NCBI GenBank assembly: GCA_036752905.1
Contig: DAIORT010000006.1
Location: forward strand, 43,208-107,207
Length of the DNA stretch: 64,000 nucleotides
Reading direction: 5' to 3'
Source: UBA4877 sp002399345
Lineage (GTDB): Bacteria > Bacillota > Thermoanaerobacteria > Thermoanaerobacterales > UBA4877
Both the position numbers and the translations under genes were made by a program. The stretch's first letter is position 1; each line of letters starts with the position of its first letter. Below the pieces are notes generated by a model. It saw nothing but the letters and a program-made list of their open reading frames with translations, was not told the origin of the DNA and did no database searches. Shown here piece after piece: positions 44,378 through 53,623 of the stretch.

Positions 44378-45391
44378 TTAAAACTGCTTTATAAATCTCA
44401 TATCATTTTCAAAGAAAAGCCTGAGGTCATCTATACCGTATTTCAGCATGGCTATCCTGTCCAGCCCCAGGCCGAAAGCAAATCCCGAATACACATCCGG
44501 GTCGATTCCGGACATTTTGAGCACCTTGGGATGCACCATCCCGGAGCCCAGTACCTCTATCCATCCTGTGCCCTTGCATACCCTGCAGCCCTTCCCCTTG
44601 CAGGCCATGCAAGTAACATCCATCTCGGCGCTGGGTTCGGTAAACGGAAAATAATGCGGCCGGAACTTGGTCTTTGTCTCCTCACCGAAAAGCTGCCGCG
44701 CAAACAAGCTCAAAACTCCTTTTAAATCCCCCATGGTAACACCCTTGTCCACCACCAAACCCTCAACCTGATGAAATACCGGTGAGTGGGTAGCATCAAT
44801 GTCGTCCGCCCTGTATACCCTTCCCGGTACGATTATCCTTATGGGCGGCTGCTGCTTTTCCATCGTCCTCACCTGCACGGGCGATGTATGCGGCCGCAGT
44901 TCTATATTGTCATTTATATAAAAAGTATCCTGCAAATCACGCGCGGGATGATCTTTGGGTATATTGAGCGCCTCAAAATTATAATAATCATACTCTATCT
45001 CCGGTCCCTCGGCTATGCAAAACCCCAGGCCGGTAAATATCTCAGATATCTCCTCCCTCACTATGGTGAGAGGATGAAGATGCCCAAGGCCAGGCCTCCT
45101 GCCCGGAGCAGTGATGTCCACATACTCTTTCTTTAACCTCTCTTGCATTTCCCTGTCTTGTATGCTCTTGAGCATGATACCTATATCATTTTCTATGGCG
45201 GCTTTAATCTCATTTATTTTCTCACCCGCCGCTGGCCTCTCCTCTTTGGGCAGCTTGCCAATGCTCTTAAGCTTAGTAGTAATTATTCCCTTTTTGCCCA
45301 GATACCTCACACGTACCTCATTCAAGGCTTTGGCATCGCCCGCTGCCTTAATCTCACTTTCCGCTTCCAGCCTTATTTTTTCCAGGTCCAT
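44378..45391 (-). CDS. pheS: Phenylalanyl-tRNA synthetase alpha subunit
   Basis: Catalytic subunit that activates phenylalanine. 337 residues: N-terminal coiled coil (about 1-85), then class II synthetase motifs, including HPARDLQDTFYI near residue 150, HTSPVQVRTM (motif 2 region), FRPHYFPFTEPSAEMDV near 250 and GFAFGLGLDRIAMLKYGI (motif 3) near 310. A CMACKGKGCRVCKGTGW Cys cluster is present between them, a feature of many bacterial PheS. It is the first gene behind the T-box leader. Confidence 0.97.
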   Translation of the reverse strand: MDLEKIRLEAESEIKAAGDAKALNEVRVRYLGKKGIITTKLKSIGKLPKEERPAAGEKINEIKAAIENDIGIMLKSIQDREMQERLKKEYVDITAPGRRPGLGHLHPLTIVREEISEIFTGLGFCIAEGPEIEYDYYNFEALNIPKDHPARDLQDTFYINDNIELRPHTSPVQVRTMEKQQPPIRIIVPGRVYRADDIDATHSPVFHQVEGLVVDKGVTMGDLKGVLSLFARQLFGEETKTKFRPHYFPFTEPSAEMDVTCMACKGKGCRVCKGTGWIEVLGSGMVHPKVLKMSGIDPDVYSGFAFGLGLDRIAMLKYGIDDLRLFFENDMRFIKQF

Positions 45392-45425
45392 TATATCACG
45401 TCCCTCTTAAAATATTATTGCATAT

Positions 45426-45666
45426 AAAAAACGGCCTCTCACCCCATAAGGGACGAAAGGCTCCGCGGTACCACCCTGTTTAGCTAAACAGCTCACTTAT
45501 AGTATAACGGCCAGGCCGGACAAACCTACTTAATTTCAGCTCATCAACTCCGGGGCGAACTTCGTAAAGAAATCTCAATAAAACCGCTCTCAGTCGCGGC
45601 GGCTCCTCCCTGTATGGATAATCTGCCTACTCTTCCCCTTCATAGTATTTGTTTAAGTTTCATTTG
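45426..45666 (-). ncRNA. T-box leader of pheST
   Basis: The minus-strand leader contains the T-box sequence GGGTGGTACCGCGG (about 45462-45475), which pairs with the CCA end of uncharged tRNA, and an upstream GAAGAGTAGG element of stem I near 45632. A terminator follows: GCCTTTCGTCCC and GGGGTGAGAGGC, then TTTTTT. Uncharged tRNA-Phe would favour the antiterminator and switch on pheST. A UUC codon near 45557-45559 is a candidate specifier, but I could not fold stem I with certainty. Confidence 0.9.
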
Positions 45667-45672
45667 TTAATC

Positions 45673-45678
45673 ATTATA
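45673..45678 (-). promoter_or_regulatory. Extended -10 promoter of the pheST T-box
   Basis: Minus strand TGGTATAAT, an extended -10 box. A TTGACT lies upstream but only 9 bp away, too close to be its -35. Start near 45666. Confidence 0.6.
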
Positions 45679-45725
45679 CCATATTAAAGTCAAATATGAA
45701 ATGCTAACCCGTATTCATTTTAACT

Positions 45726-47297
45726 TTATAGCTTCACCACCTTGGTAGCAACATTTTTATTAAATGCATAATCATGCTCCACAAAAATCATGGTGGGCGC
45801 GTATTCTTTAATGAGGTCTTCTATCTGTATGCGCGAGTACACATCTATATAATTTAGCGGCTCATCCCAGATGTAAATGTGTGCGCTCTTAGACAGGCTG
45901 CGCGCGATTAAAACCTTCTTTTTCTGCCCCTGACTCAAATCCTCCAGATTCTTTGCAAAATCCTCCTCATTCACATCCAGCTTAGAAAGCAGCGTCCGGA
46001 ATATGGTCTCATATATGCCCTCATTTAATATAAAATCGCTAAAACTACCTTTAAGAAAGGAGGTATCCTGCGGAACATACGATATAATAAGGTTGTTCCC
46101 AATATTGACCTTCCCTCTGTAATCAATATTCTCGCCCATCAGTATCTTTAATATTGTAGATTTGCCGGAACCGTTCCTCCCTCTCAGCGCCAATCTGTCC
46201 CCCTTATTAACCGTAAAACTTATATTATTAAGCACCTTTCTCGCGCCATAACTCATACCAAGGTCTTCTACGCTTATAAGTGTGTCTTTATGATAATCCG
46301 CGGGGACAATCTTGAGATCATCATAGTCCTCTATGTTTTTAAGGAGTTTCTTCTTCTCATCCATGGACTCTTTCTTGCGGCGTTCTATGGATTTTGCCCG
46401 TTTCATCATTTTAGCCGACTTGTGGCCTATATATCCTCTGTCGCCCGCATGGCCGCCGATTTTGGATTTCTCAACCATGTTGCTCCAGCCTGCCGTGCGC
46501 TTAAAAGCACCCTCCAGCTCAACTATCTCCTTTTTCAGTTTTTTGTTCTTAGCAATCTCATAATTATCCTGCCTGTCTTTGTCATCCTGCCAACTGGAGA
46601 AATTCCCTTTTTGAATCTCTACATTATTTTTATTAATAGATAATATGTGGTCAACCGTGCCGTCAAGGAAATGCCTGTCATGGGATACCAGTATAAAACC
46701 CTTCTTGCTGTTTAAATAACGCGCAACACAGTCCCTTCCCTCCATATCTAGATGATTCGTAGGTTCGTCAATAAGGAGGAAATTATGCTTTTTCAAAAAC
46801 AGCGCGGCAATCATAACCTTGGTTCTCTCCCCATTGCTCAGCGTGCCCATTGGACGGTCTAAAACACCGACGTTCAAATCCAGTTTCCTTATTTCCCTTT
46901 CTATAAGCTCGTCTATGATAAAACCGTCGTTTTCCATGTATAAATTAAGAATATCCCCGTACAGCTTTAGGGAGCTTGCCGTGCTTTTTGCCAGACATTG
47001 ATTCATCTCATCTTCCCACTTATCAAAGGGTGCTATTATACTCCTCACTGTTTCAATCGTGCCTTTATCTCTTTCTGCTTCAAATGGGAAATAGTCAAAA
47101 CTAACGGATGCGTTAATTTTTCCTCCATAATCATAATCTCCCATAAACAGCCGCAAAAGCGTGGTCTTCCCCCTGCCGTTTCGCCCGATAAAACCCAGTT
47201 TCCAGCCGGTGTCTATATCAAATGACACGTTCTCAAAGATGTTTTCATAGCTTCCTTCGTATCCGAATGTTAAATTGTTTACCCTGATTAAAGACAT
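45726..47297 (-). CDS. ABC-F ribosomal protection protein, Lsa-like
   Basis: 523 residues, no membrane part, two ABC ATPase domains. The first has GFIGRNGRGKTTLLRL (Walker A near residue 37) and LSNGERTKVMIA; the second has LRGRNGSGKSTILKIL near residue 350 and LSQGQKKKVLIARSL. The linker between them (about 235-310) is the arm that reaches into the ribosome. The GRNGRGKTT sequence and WKLGFIGR context resemble Lsa-type proteins that dislodge lincosamides, streptogramin A and pleuromutilins from ribosomes. Resistance is inferred; the linker tip decides it. It has its own near-consensus promoter and a leader hairpin over the ribosome-binding site. Confidence 0.88.
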   Translation of the reverse strand: MSLIRVNNLTFGYEGSYENIFENVSFDIDTGWKLGFIGRNGRGKTTLLRLFMGDYDYGGKINASVSFDYFPFEAERDKGTIETVRSIIAPFDKWEDEMNQCLAKSTASSLKLYGDILNLYMENDGFIIDELIEREIRKLDLNVGVLDRPMGTLSNGERTKVMIAALFLKKHNFLLIDEPTNHLDMEGRDCVARYLNSKKGFILVSHDRHFLDGTVDHILSINKNNVEIQKGNFSSWQDDKDRQDNYEIAKNKKLKKEIVELEGAFKRTAGWSNMVEKSKIGGHAGDRGYIGHKSAKMMKRAKSIERRKKESMDEKKKLLKNIEDYDDLKIVPADYHKDTLISVEDLGMSYGARKVLNNISFTVNKGDRLALRGRNGSGKSTILKILMGENIDYRGKVNIGNNLIISYVPQDTSFLKGSFSDFILNEGIYETIFRTLLSKLDVNEEDFAKNLEDLSQGQKKKVLIARSLSKSAHIYIWDEPLNYIDVYSRIQIEDLIKEYAPTMIFVEHDYAFNKNVATKVVKL

Positions 47298-47322
47298 AAA
47301 AAAATCCCTCCTATTAAGAGAG
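47298..47322 (-). promoter_or_regulatory. Leader hairpin covering the ABC-F ribosome-binding site
   Basis: Just before the ATG the minus strand reads TCCTCTC, a 6-nt loop, GGAGGGA and then TTTTTTT. The GGAGGG Shine-Dalgarno lies in the 3' arm, pairing with one mismatch. It looks like a terminator or translational attenuator. Confidence 0.5.
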
Positions 47323-47339
47323 GAAACAATAATAATTAT

Positions 47340-47368
47340 ATTATACTGAATTAAACTAAAGGTGTCAA
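47340..47368 (-). promoter_or_regulatory. Consensus promoter of the ABC-F gene
   Basis: Minus strand TTGACA (47363-47368), exactly 17 bp, TATAAT (47340-47345). Confidence 0.9.
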
Positions 47369-47448
47369 ATATATAGAACTTTGCTATAATTAAAACTCAT
47401 TGTATTATTATGTTTGCCGGCCTCTTTGGTGCCATCACGCATATAAAA

Positions 47449-47499
47449 GGTTCCACAAACGCAGGCTGCCGTATGCGTACCCTGTAAGTTCATGGAACC
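47449..47499 (-). terminator. Terminator-like structure after nrdG
   Basis: Outer stem GGTTCCA/TGGAACC, an inner CAGG/CCTG-type stem, followed by TTTTATATG on the minus strand, about 10 bp after the nrdG stop. Confidence 0.55.
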
Positions 47500-47509
47500 C
47501 TATAGCAAA

Positions 47510-48196
47510 CTATGACCTCACTAAGACCTCATCAAAATAAGGCAAGACCTCATCTTTAATTTTCTTAAGGAATTTTATATTGCAGGGACTTTTACCACAT
47601 AGCTTTTTATTTAATACACCCTCGGAATATTTATATCCCTGAAGGGCATATCTTTTTGCCCCCGAGAGCCATACGCCGATTTCCTTAAAATCGTCTTCAC
47701 TCAATAACTTTTCATGCACCGTCGTCCGAAATTCATTTGAAATACCACAGTCCATTATAATACTCACAGATTCTTTAACTCTGGCTATATCGTCGCTGTT
47801 GTTTACAAACAAACCATACTTTTGGATAGGGGCCTTTATATCCATGGCTATGTAGTCCAGCAAGCCATCATCTAATAATTCCGTTACCACGGACGGCCTG
47901 GCCCCGTTGGTATCCAGCTTAACCTTAAACCTCTTGGCCTTTATCTTGACAATGAAATCCAAAAGACCGGGCCACAGCGTGGGCTCACCACCGGTTATGC
48001 ACACACCGTCTATCAGCCCTTCCCTCTTATCGAGATACTTAAGTATATCATCTTCGGTTATAGTCCCCTTGATCGACGTTATTAGCGAACTATTGTGGCA
48101 ATAAGGACACGCAAAATTACATCCTGATATAAATACAGTGGCAGCAACATTGCCGGGAAAATCCGCCACGGAAAAAGGCATCAGGTCATAGATCAT
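47510..48196 (-). CDS. nrdG: Anaerobic ribonucleotide reductase activating protein
   Basis: Radical SAM enzyme that generates the glycyl radical on NrdD. The 228 residues contain the cluster motif CNFACPYC near residues 26-33, followed by CITGGEPTLWPG (SAM-binding GGEP) near 67 and the barrel strands KLDTNGARP and YIAMDIKAP. The C-terminal part is longer than in E. coli NrdG, like other clostridial activases. It overlaps nrdD by 4 bp, so the two are coupled. Confidence 0.94.
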   Translation of the reverse strand: MIYDLMPFSVADFPGNVAATVFISGCNFACPYCHNSSLITSIKGTITEDDILKYLDKREGLIDGVCITGGEPTLWPGLLDFIVKIKAKRFKVKLDTNGARPSVVTELLDDGLLDYIAMDIKAPIQKYGLFVNNSDDIARVKESVSIIMDCGISNEFRTTVHEKLLSEDDFKEIGVWLSGAKRYALQGYKYSEGVLNKKLCGKSPCNIKFLKKIKDEVLPYFDEVLVRS

Positions 48197-50268
48197 ACTA
48201 CAAATTCCTTTCTGTCTGCAAACTCCTGGCGTTTACCTTTATTCCAACACTTCACCGGCCGGTAGTAGCCCACAACCCTGCTGTAAACCTCGGCCTCCTT
48301 ACCGCAGTACGGACAGGTGAAATGCTCACCTGCTATATATCCATGATCGGCACATACTGAAAACGTCGGCGTTATGGTGTAATAGGGCAGATGGTAATTC
48401 TCCGCGATCTTTCTCACCAGAGCCTTGCATGTATCCGAATCATACATCCTCTCCCCCAGAAATCCATGCAGCACCGTACCGCCTGTGTATCTGCACTGAA
48501 GATCGTCCTGCAGGTCAAGAGCCGTAAATATATCTTTTGTAAAATCTACGGGCAGCTGAGTAGAGTTGGTATAGTAAGGCTCGTCTGTTCCGCAGGTTAT
48601 TATATCACCAAACAGCTCCTGGTCCTTTTTGGCCAGCCTGTAGGTAGCACCCTCCGCAGGCGATGCCTCCAGATTGTAGAGTATACCGCTCTCCTCTTGA
48701 TAGGTAACCATCTTATCCCTCATATAGTCCATAACCTTAAGTGCAAAATTCCTTCCTTTTTCAGATGAAATTCCCACACCCATGAAGTTTAATAAGGCCT
48801 CATTCATACCTACAAGCCCTATCGTATTGAAATGATTCTGCCAATAAGCTCCAAACCGTTCATATACATTCCTCAGATAAAATTTAGCGTAAGGATACAG
48901 ACCTTGCTTGGTCATCCTTTCCAACACCTCACGCTTTATATCCAGGCTGGTCTTCGCGGTATCCATAAGTTTTCCTACCCTGCCTAAAAAATCATCCTCA
49001 GAACGTGAAAGGTAACCTATCCTCGGCATATCTATGGTCACCACACCAATGGACCCGGTAAGGGGATTCGCCCCGAACAAACCGCCGCCCCTCTTCCTAA
49101 GTACCCTGTTATCCAGGCGAAGCCTGCAACACATACTTCTCACGTCGTCCGGGCTCATGTCGCTGTTCACAAAATTAGAGAAATAAGGAAGACCGTATTT
49201 GGCTGTCATCTCCATAACCTTGTCTATCACCGGATTATCCCAGTCAAAGTCCTTGGTGATGTTGTATGTAGGTATAGGGAAAGTAAAGATTCTTCCTTTG
49301 GCATCCCCCTCCATCATAACCTCGGCAAATGCCTTGTTAATCATGTCCATCTCCGGCTGAAACTCCCCATATGTCCTGTCCATCATCTTCCCAGCGATGA
49401 TCACGGGTTCACCCGCCAATATCTTAGGTGGATTTAAATCCATTGTAATATTGACAAAAGGAGTCTGAAAACCGACCCGGGTAGGTACGTTAAGATTAAA
49501 TATGAATTCCTGCATAGCCTGCTTTACATCGGCATAATCAAGTTTATCATAATATATAAAAGGTGCCAGGCATGTATCAAAGTTAGAAAAAGCTTGTGCC
49601 CCTGCTGCCTCCCCTTGAAGGGTATAAAAAAAGTTCACTATCTGCCCCAAAGCTGTCCTGAAATGTTTTGGCGGACGGCTTGCAACCTTGCCGGCAACAC
49701 CGGTAAACCCGCTTACCAACAAGTCCTTTAAGTCCCAGCCGCAGCAATAAGCAGACAGCAGCCCCAGATCATGTATGTGAAAATCCCCATTCACATGGGC
49801 GTCCCTTACCTCTTTGGGGTATATCTTGTTAAGCCAGTATCTAGCAGTTACGGAGGATGAAATGTGGTTATTCAGCCCTTGCAGGGAGTAGTCCATGTTG
49901 CTGTTTTCGTTTACCCTCCAGTCAGACTTTTCTATGTACTGGTCAACTAATTTCTCAATATCCAGAAATAAATTTTTGATATCCCTTATGTCCTGATGCT
50001 GCTTACGATAAAGTATGTAAGCCTTAGCTGTCTTGGCGTGCCCATTCTCTATGAGTACTTTTTCCACTATATCCTGTATATCTTCCACAGATGGACTTAC
50101 ATCCGCGAATCTTCTTGTCAGGATCTCCGTGACCTCTCTAGTAAGATACTCGGCCGTTTCCTTATCGTCCCCGCCCACAGCCTTGGCAGCCGCAAAAATT
50201 GCGTTTTCTATCTTGCCGGCGTCATAATCCTGAAGGCTTCCGTCTCTCTTTATTACCTGTGTAAACAT
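48193..50268 (-). CDS. nrdD: Anaerobic (class III) ribonucleoside-triphosphate reductase
   Basis: Reduces ribonucleotides to deoxyribonucleotides without oxygen. About 691 residues: an N-terminal ATP-cone (about 1-90, VIKRDGSLQDYDAGKIENAI), a ten-stranded barrel with the active-site region around GFTGVAGKVASRPPKHF and MCCRLRLDNRV, a zinc-site with CPYCGK near the end, and the glycyl radical site RVVGYYRP near residue 671. I use the ATG at 50268, 7 nt after GGGGG; an ATG two codons before is adjacent to that site. Confidence 0.96.
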   Translation of the reverse strand: MFTQVIKRDGSLQDYDAGKIENAIFAAAKAVGGDDKETAEYLTREVTEILTRRFADVSPSVEDIQDIVEKVLIENGHAKTAKAYILYRKQHQDIRDIKNLFLDIEKLVDQYIEKSDWRVNENSNMDYSLQGLNNHISSSVTARYWLNKIYPKEVRDAHVNGDFHIHDLGLLSAYCCGWDLKDLLVSGFTGVAGKVASRPPKHFRTALGQIVNFFYTLQGEAAGAQAFSNFDTCLAPFIYYDKLDYADVKQAMQEFIFNLNVPTRVGFQTPFVNITMDLNPPKILAGEPVIIAGKMMDRTYGEFQPEMDMINKAFAEVMMEGDAKGRIFTFPIPTYNITKDFDWDNPVIDKVMEMTAKYGLPYFSNFVNSDMSPDDVRSMCCRLRLDNRVLRKRGGGLFGANPLTGSIGVVTIDMPRIGYLSRSEDDFLGRVGKLMDTAKTSLDIKREVLERMTKQGLYPYAKFYLRNVYERFGAYWQNHFNTIGLVGMNEALLNFMGVGISSEKGRNFALKVMDYMRDKMVTYQEESGILYNLEASPAEGATYRLAKKDQELFGDIITCGTDEPYYTNSTQLPVDFTKDIFTALDLQDDLQCRYTGGTVLHGFLGERMYDSDTCKALVRKIAENYHLPYYTITPTFSVCADHGYIAGEHFTCPYCGKEAEVYSRVVGYYRPVKCWNKGKRQEFADRKEFVV

Positions 50269-50275
50269 GTGCATA

Positions 50276-50323
50276 CCCCCATATATTGTGTAGTAGTGTA
50301 ATATTTACCCATATATATTCTAT
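50276..50323 (-). promoter_or_regulatory. Candidate NrdR boxes upstream of nrdD
   Basis: 50276-50291 reads CCCCCATATATTGTGT and fits the NrdR box (half TATATTGTGT perfect). A weaker second copy lies at about 50308-50323, roughly 32 bp away, a typical spacing for paired NrdR boxes. A TTGACC -35 box lies just upstream (about 50330-50335). Confidence 0.45.
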
Positions 50324-50373
50324 ACCCACGGTCAATTTTTTTCAAGACAGATAAAAAAAGAGGGCGCTAAGCC

Positions 50374-51195
50374 CTAAAAAGCAAAATTATATATTAATAT
50401 TCCCGCCCCGACTACCAGGCAGTATATGGAGAAATATGAAAGTTTACCTTTTTTTACAACCTTATTCAGTAAATAAAGAAACAAAAGACCGCTTACAAAA
50501 GATGTAACCATTCCAACGACCATAGGAGCTATCTCTAAGCTTGTACCTGCAACATCCCTTAACTCCAGAAGAAGCGCGCCCAGTATAGCCGGAATAGATA
50601 ATATAAATGAAAATTTAAATGCCCATTCCCTTTTTAGTCCCCTGAAAAGAGAACTTGCCATGGTAAATCCCGACCGTGATATACCCGGTATAACTGCAAT
50701 TCCTTGAAATATACCTATTGTAAGAGCATCCGCAGGCGACATGTCCCTTAACTTTTTATCTCCAGTATTATACATATCACTTAAATATAATGCAGCTGCT
50801 GTTATTAATAGCATGAAACCTACAAGCACAATATTGTTAAACAATGTATCGGTATAGTTATTTAATATAAGACCAATCAAACCTGTAGGAATAGAAGCAA
50901 TTATAATAAACAGGGCCAGTCTCTCCTCCTGATCAACTCTCCTTTTTCTATTTTTCCTAGAAAAAAGTCTTCCGATAATTTTAAAACACCCGGATATCAG
51001 TTCAATAACTTCTTCCCTGAAATATATAAAAACAGCCAGTAATGTTCCCACATGCAGTACGACATCAAACAGGAGGTTATCCTGAGTAAGTCCGAAAAGT
51101 GTTTGAAAAATTATAAGGTGCCCCGAACTGCTCACAGGTAAAAATTCAGTTGCACCCTGTACCAGGCCCAAAATAAATGCCTGAATAGTACTCAT
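50374..51195 (-). CDS. uppP: Undecaprenyl-diphosphatase (BacA/UppP)
   Basis: Recycles the lipid carrier for wall synthesis by removing one phosphate from undecaprenyl diphosphate; also gives bacitracin tolerance. The 273 residues have about seven membrane helices. The active-site motifs are present: GATEFLPVSSSGHLI at about residues 15-29 with the catalytic Glu, and IPGISRSGFTMASSL near 170. The start is the ATG at 51195, with AAGGAAG about 7 nt upstream; an earlier ATG at 51213 lacks such a site. Confidence 0.95.
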   Translation of the reverse strand: MSTIQAFILGLVQGATEFLPVSSSGHLIIFQTLFGLTQDNLLFDVVLHVGTLLAVFIYFREEVIELISGCFKIIGRLFSRKNRKRRVDQEERLALFIIIASIPTGLIGLILNNYTDTLFNNIVLVGFMLLITAAALYLSDMYNTGDKKLRDMSPADALTIGIFQGIAVIPGISRSGFTMASSLFRGLKREWAFKFSFILSIPAILGALLLELRDVAGTSLEIAPMVVGMVTSFVSGLLFLYLLNKVVKKGKLSYFSIYCLVVGAGILIYNFAF

Positions 51196-51234
51196 TATGC
51201 ATCTTCCTTTCATAAGGAGAAGTGTTTTCCATTA

Positions 51235-51801
51235 TTATATGCTGCAATTTATTATTCTTTTCTCCGTAATAACATAATCCATTTTTACATCATGACTCTC
51301 TTCGGCAACCGGGTGTATTTGCATTTCAAATGCCAGGCCGACCTTGCAAGCATTCACATCCTTTAAAAGCCTGTCGTAGTAACCCCCGCCGTAACCTATG
51401 CGATAGCCCCTCGCGTCAAATACTACACCAGGCACAACCACCAGGTCAAGTTCCTGCGCAGCGACTGATCTATTGATATCATATACAGGCTCCCTTATTC
51501 CCTTAAATCCTGCCATAATATCACTTTTTAGGTCTTTGATCTCAATTAAGGAGAGCCTGTGCTCATCAGGAATGGTAAGGGGCAGCACTATTTTCTTACC
51601 TTTTTCCAGTGCCTTTTCTACTAACGGTGTTGTCATGACCTCCCTCTTGTAATCCATATAGACCATTATGAGTTCGGCCGATGCATAGGCTGGAAAATCC
51701 TCCAGCTTTTCTACTATGCTGCGGCTCATACGATCTACATCTTCATCAGACAAAGCATTTCTCATGGTTAGCACCTGGTATCTAAGCTTCTTTTTATCCA
51801 T
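51235..51801 (-). CDS. 5-formyltetrahydrofolate cyclo-ligase
   Basis: Converts 5-formyl-THF to 5,10-methenyl-THF using ATP, returning stored folate to use. The 188 residues show KKLRYQVLTMRNALS at the start (ATP-binding Lys and Arg), VVPGVVFDARGYRIGYGGGYYDRLL (family signature) near residues 120-145 and a typical C-terminal ITEKRII. GGAGGC lies 9 nt before the ATG. Folate link to glyA, which is encoded two genes upstream. The gap 51802-51919 has only a weak AT-rich hairpin. Confidence 0.92.
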   Translation of the reverse strand: MDKKKLRYQVLTMRNALSDEDVDRMSRSIVEKLEDFPAYASAELIMVYMDYKREVMTTPLVEKALEKGKKIVLPLTIPDEHRLSLIEIKDLKSDIMAGFKGIREPVYDINRSVAAQELDLVVVPGVVFDARGYRIGYGGGYYDRLLKDVNACKVGLAFEMQIHPVAEESHDVKMDYVITEKRIINCSI

Positions 51802-51919
51802 AATAATGCCTCCTTTGCCCTACGTGTAGCGTTGTCACTTTATTTATATTATAAACTACAACCAAAGAAAAAGCACCGGATTATTAATAGTCAATGAGAT
51901 TAAAACATCTCGTTCAAAA

Positions 51920-53368
51920 TTATAATATAAATCTAAGTATGAAAAGTACTGCAAAAACATACATTATAGGACTTACTTCTTTACCTTTTCCCATTACAAG
52001 CTTAACCAACGGGTAAAAAATAAAACCTGCAGCTAAGCCGTTGGCAATGCTATAACTGAACGGCATCATGACGATGGTCATAAATGCCGGAAAGGCTTCG
52101 CTGAAATCGTCGAAATTTATGCTCATTATAGGGGACATCATAAGCACACCCACTATAATGAGTGCGGGAGCAGTCGCCTGAGTAGGGACCAATCCTACTA
52201 TGGGAGCAAAGAACAAAGATATCAGAAAAAGCAGTGAAACAACGACCGACGTAAGTCCCGTCCTCCCGCCTTCACTTATACCCGCGGAGCTTTCCACAAA
52301 CGTAGTGGTGTTGCTTGTGCCGAGCAAGGCACCTATAGATGTTGCCGTTGCATCAGCAAACAGCGCCCTCTCCATTTTTGTTGGAAACATGCCCTTACTT
52401 TTAGGAATCTTGGGGTTTTCTTCCAAAACCCCTGTTTTTTCACTTACACCTATAAAAGTACCTATGGTATCAAACATGTCCGAAAGAATAAAGGCAATAA
52501 GTACAGTGGTAAGTCCCATAAACACTTGACCCACGGTACTTCCAGGGGTTAATCTGACAAGTTCTCCAAAATTCAATTTAAACAATGTGGGAGACAAACT
52601 AGGCGGCTTGGCAAAAAAGCTGAAGTTCTGCGGTATGGTGGTAACCCCCATTGGTATACCTATCAATGTTGTTGCAATTATACCAAGAAGCATGGAGCCT
52701 TTTACATTAAGTACCATCAAAACGGCGGTTATTATAAGACCGATAACCGCAAGCAGCGTTCCTGCAGATTTAAATGAGCCCATTGTAACCAGTGTATCCG
52801 GATTCCCTACTATAATGCCAGAATTGATGAATCCTACCAGGGCAATAAAAAGTCCGATGCCTGCACCGATAGCCTTTTTCAGCGACTCGGGAATTGCATT
52901 CACAATCATCATCCGCAGGCTGGTTGCCGTTATTAATATATTGATTATACCGCTTATAAATACGATAGCCAAAGCTGCTTGCCATGAATAATGAAGTGTA
53001 AGCACGACGGTAAAAGTAAAAAATGCATTCATACCCATTCCCGGTCCAAGAGCAAACGGAGCATTGGCAAAAAGGCCCATTATGAGTGTCGCTATAACAG
53101 AAGCAATAATTGTTGCTACAAAGACAGCTCCAACCACCGGGTCATTGGCCACATTCAGTCCGGCATTGATTGCATCGGCTCCTAATAAACCTTTCGTATT
53201 CATTCCTGCCTGCATGAGTATATTAGGATTTACAAATATTATATACGCCATGGTCACAAATGTAGTAATGCCTGATATAACCTCGGTTTTTACATCCGTT
53301 CCGTATTCTTTCAGGTAAAAATATCTGTCAAGAAAACCACGTTGCTGATCGTTATTATTAGTCTTCAT
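51920..53368 (-). CDS. NCS2-type purine permease (AzgA/PbuG-like)
   Basis: 482 residues with around thirteen membrane helices. AzgA/PbuG-subgroup motifs: GITTFVTMAYIIFVNP near residue 33, NAPFALGPGMGMNAFF near residue 105, GLFIALVGFINSGIIV, DMFDTIGTFIGVSEKTG and the GTSNTTTFVESSAGISEGGR stretch near 355. Members import guanine, hypoxanthine or adenine with protons. A purine riboswitch would be expected upstream but its conserved core is not visible; instead an unusual leader is present. Confidence 0.92.
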   Translation of the reverse strand: MKTNNNDQQRGFLDRYFYLKEYGTDVKTEVISGITTFVTMAYIIFVNPNILMQAGMNTKGLLGADAINAGLNVANDPVVGAVFVATIIASVIATLIMGLFANAPFALGPGMGMNAFFTFTVVLTLHYSWQAALAIVFISGIINILITATSLRMMIVNAIPESLKKAIGAGIGLFIALVGFINSGIIVGNPDTLVTMGSFKSAGTLLAVIGLIITAVLMVLNVKGSMLLGIIATTLIGIPMGVTTIPQNFSFFAKPPSLSPTLFKLNFGELVRLTPGSTVGQVFMGLTTVLIAFILSDMFDTIGTFIGVSEKTGVLEENPKIPKSKGMFPTKMERALFADATATSIGALLGTSNTTTFVESSAGISEGGRTGLTSVVVSLLFLISLFFAPIVGLVPTQATAPALIIVGVLMMSPIMSINFDDFSEAFPAFMTIVMMPFSYSIANGLAAGFIFYPLVKLVMGKGKEVSPIMYVFAVLFILRFIL

Positions 53369-53623
53369 TTCATCACCTTCTGTAATATAATTTTGTATGT
53401 ACAGGACAACTGGAAAATAGCATCTCCTTATCTGAGTATTTTAAATGTCGTTATCTGTAACAATGTGCAGAAAAAACATATATCTAATATACCACCCCTG
53501 CAGCCATTTGTACAGGTTTTGTTGTCCTTGTGCAGCCAAACACTCCCTTTCTCTATTTTTGGGTGATATAGAAATCCTTATTCAAATCATTTATGGCTGG
53601 CAGTCTACCTGACGACAACAAAA
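53369..53623 (-). promoter_or_regulatory. Long leader of the NCS2 permease gene with a long-range stem
   Basis: About 200 nt without a gene. On the plus strand AGGACAAC (53403-53410) and GTTGTCCT (53521-53528) are complementary and could close a stem around roughly 110 nt. TGTACAGG occurs twice near their inner or outer edges (about 53398-53405 and 53509-53516). I see no purine riboswitch core and no terminator before the start, and no clear promoter. Confidence 0.35.

Noticed and set aside
43911..44381. 156-codon open frame antisense to the start of pheT
   Set aside because: Shadow of a well-supported gene; Ser/Pro-rich composition typical of antisense frames.
53369..53623. Purine riboswitch before the NCS2 permease
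   Set aside because: Neither strand shows the three-stem core with its conserved loops; only long-range complementary arms are present.
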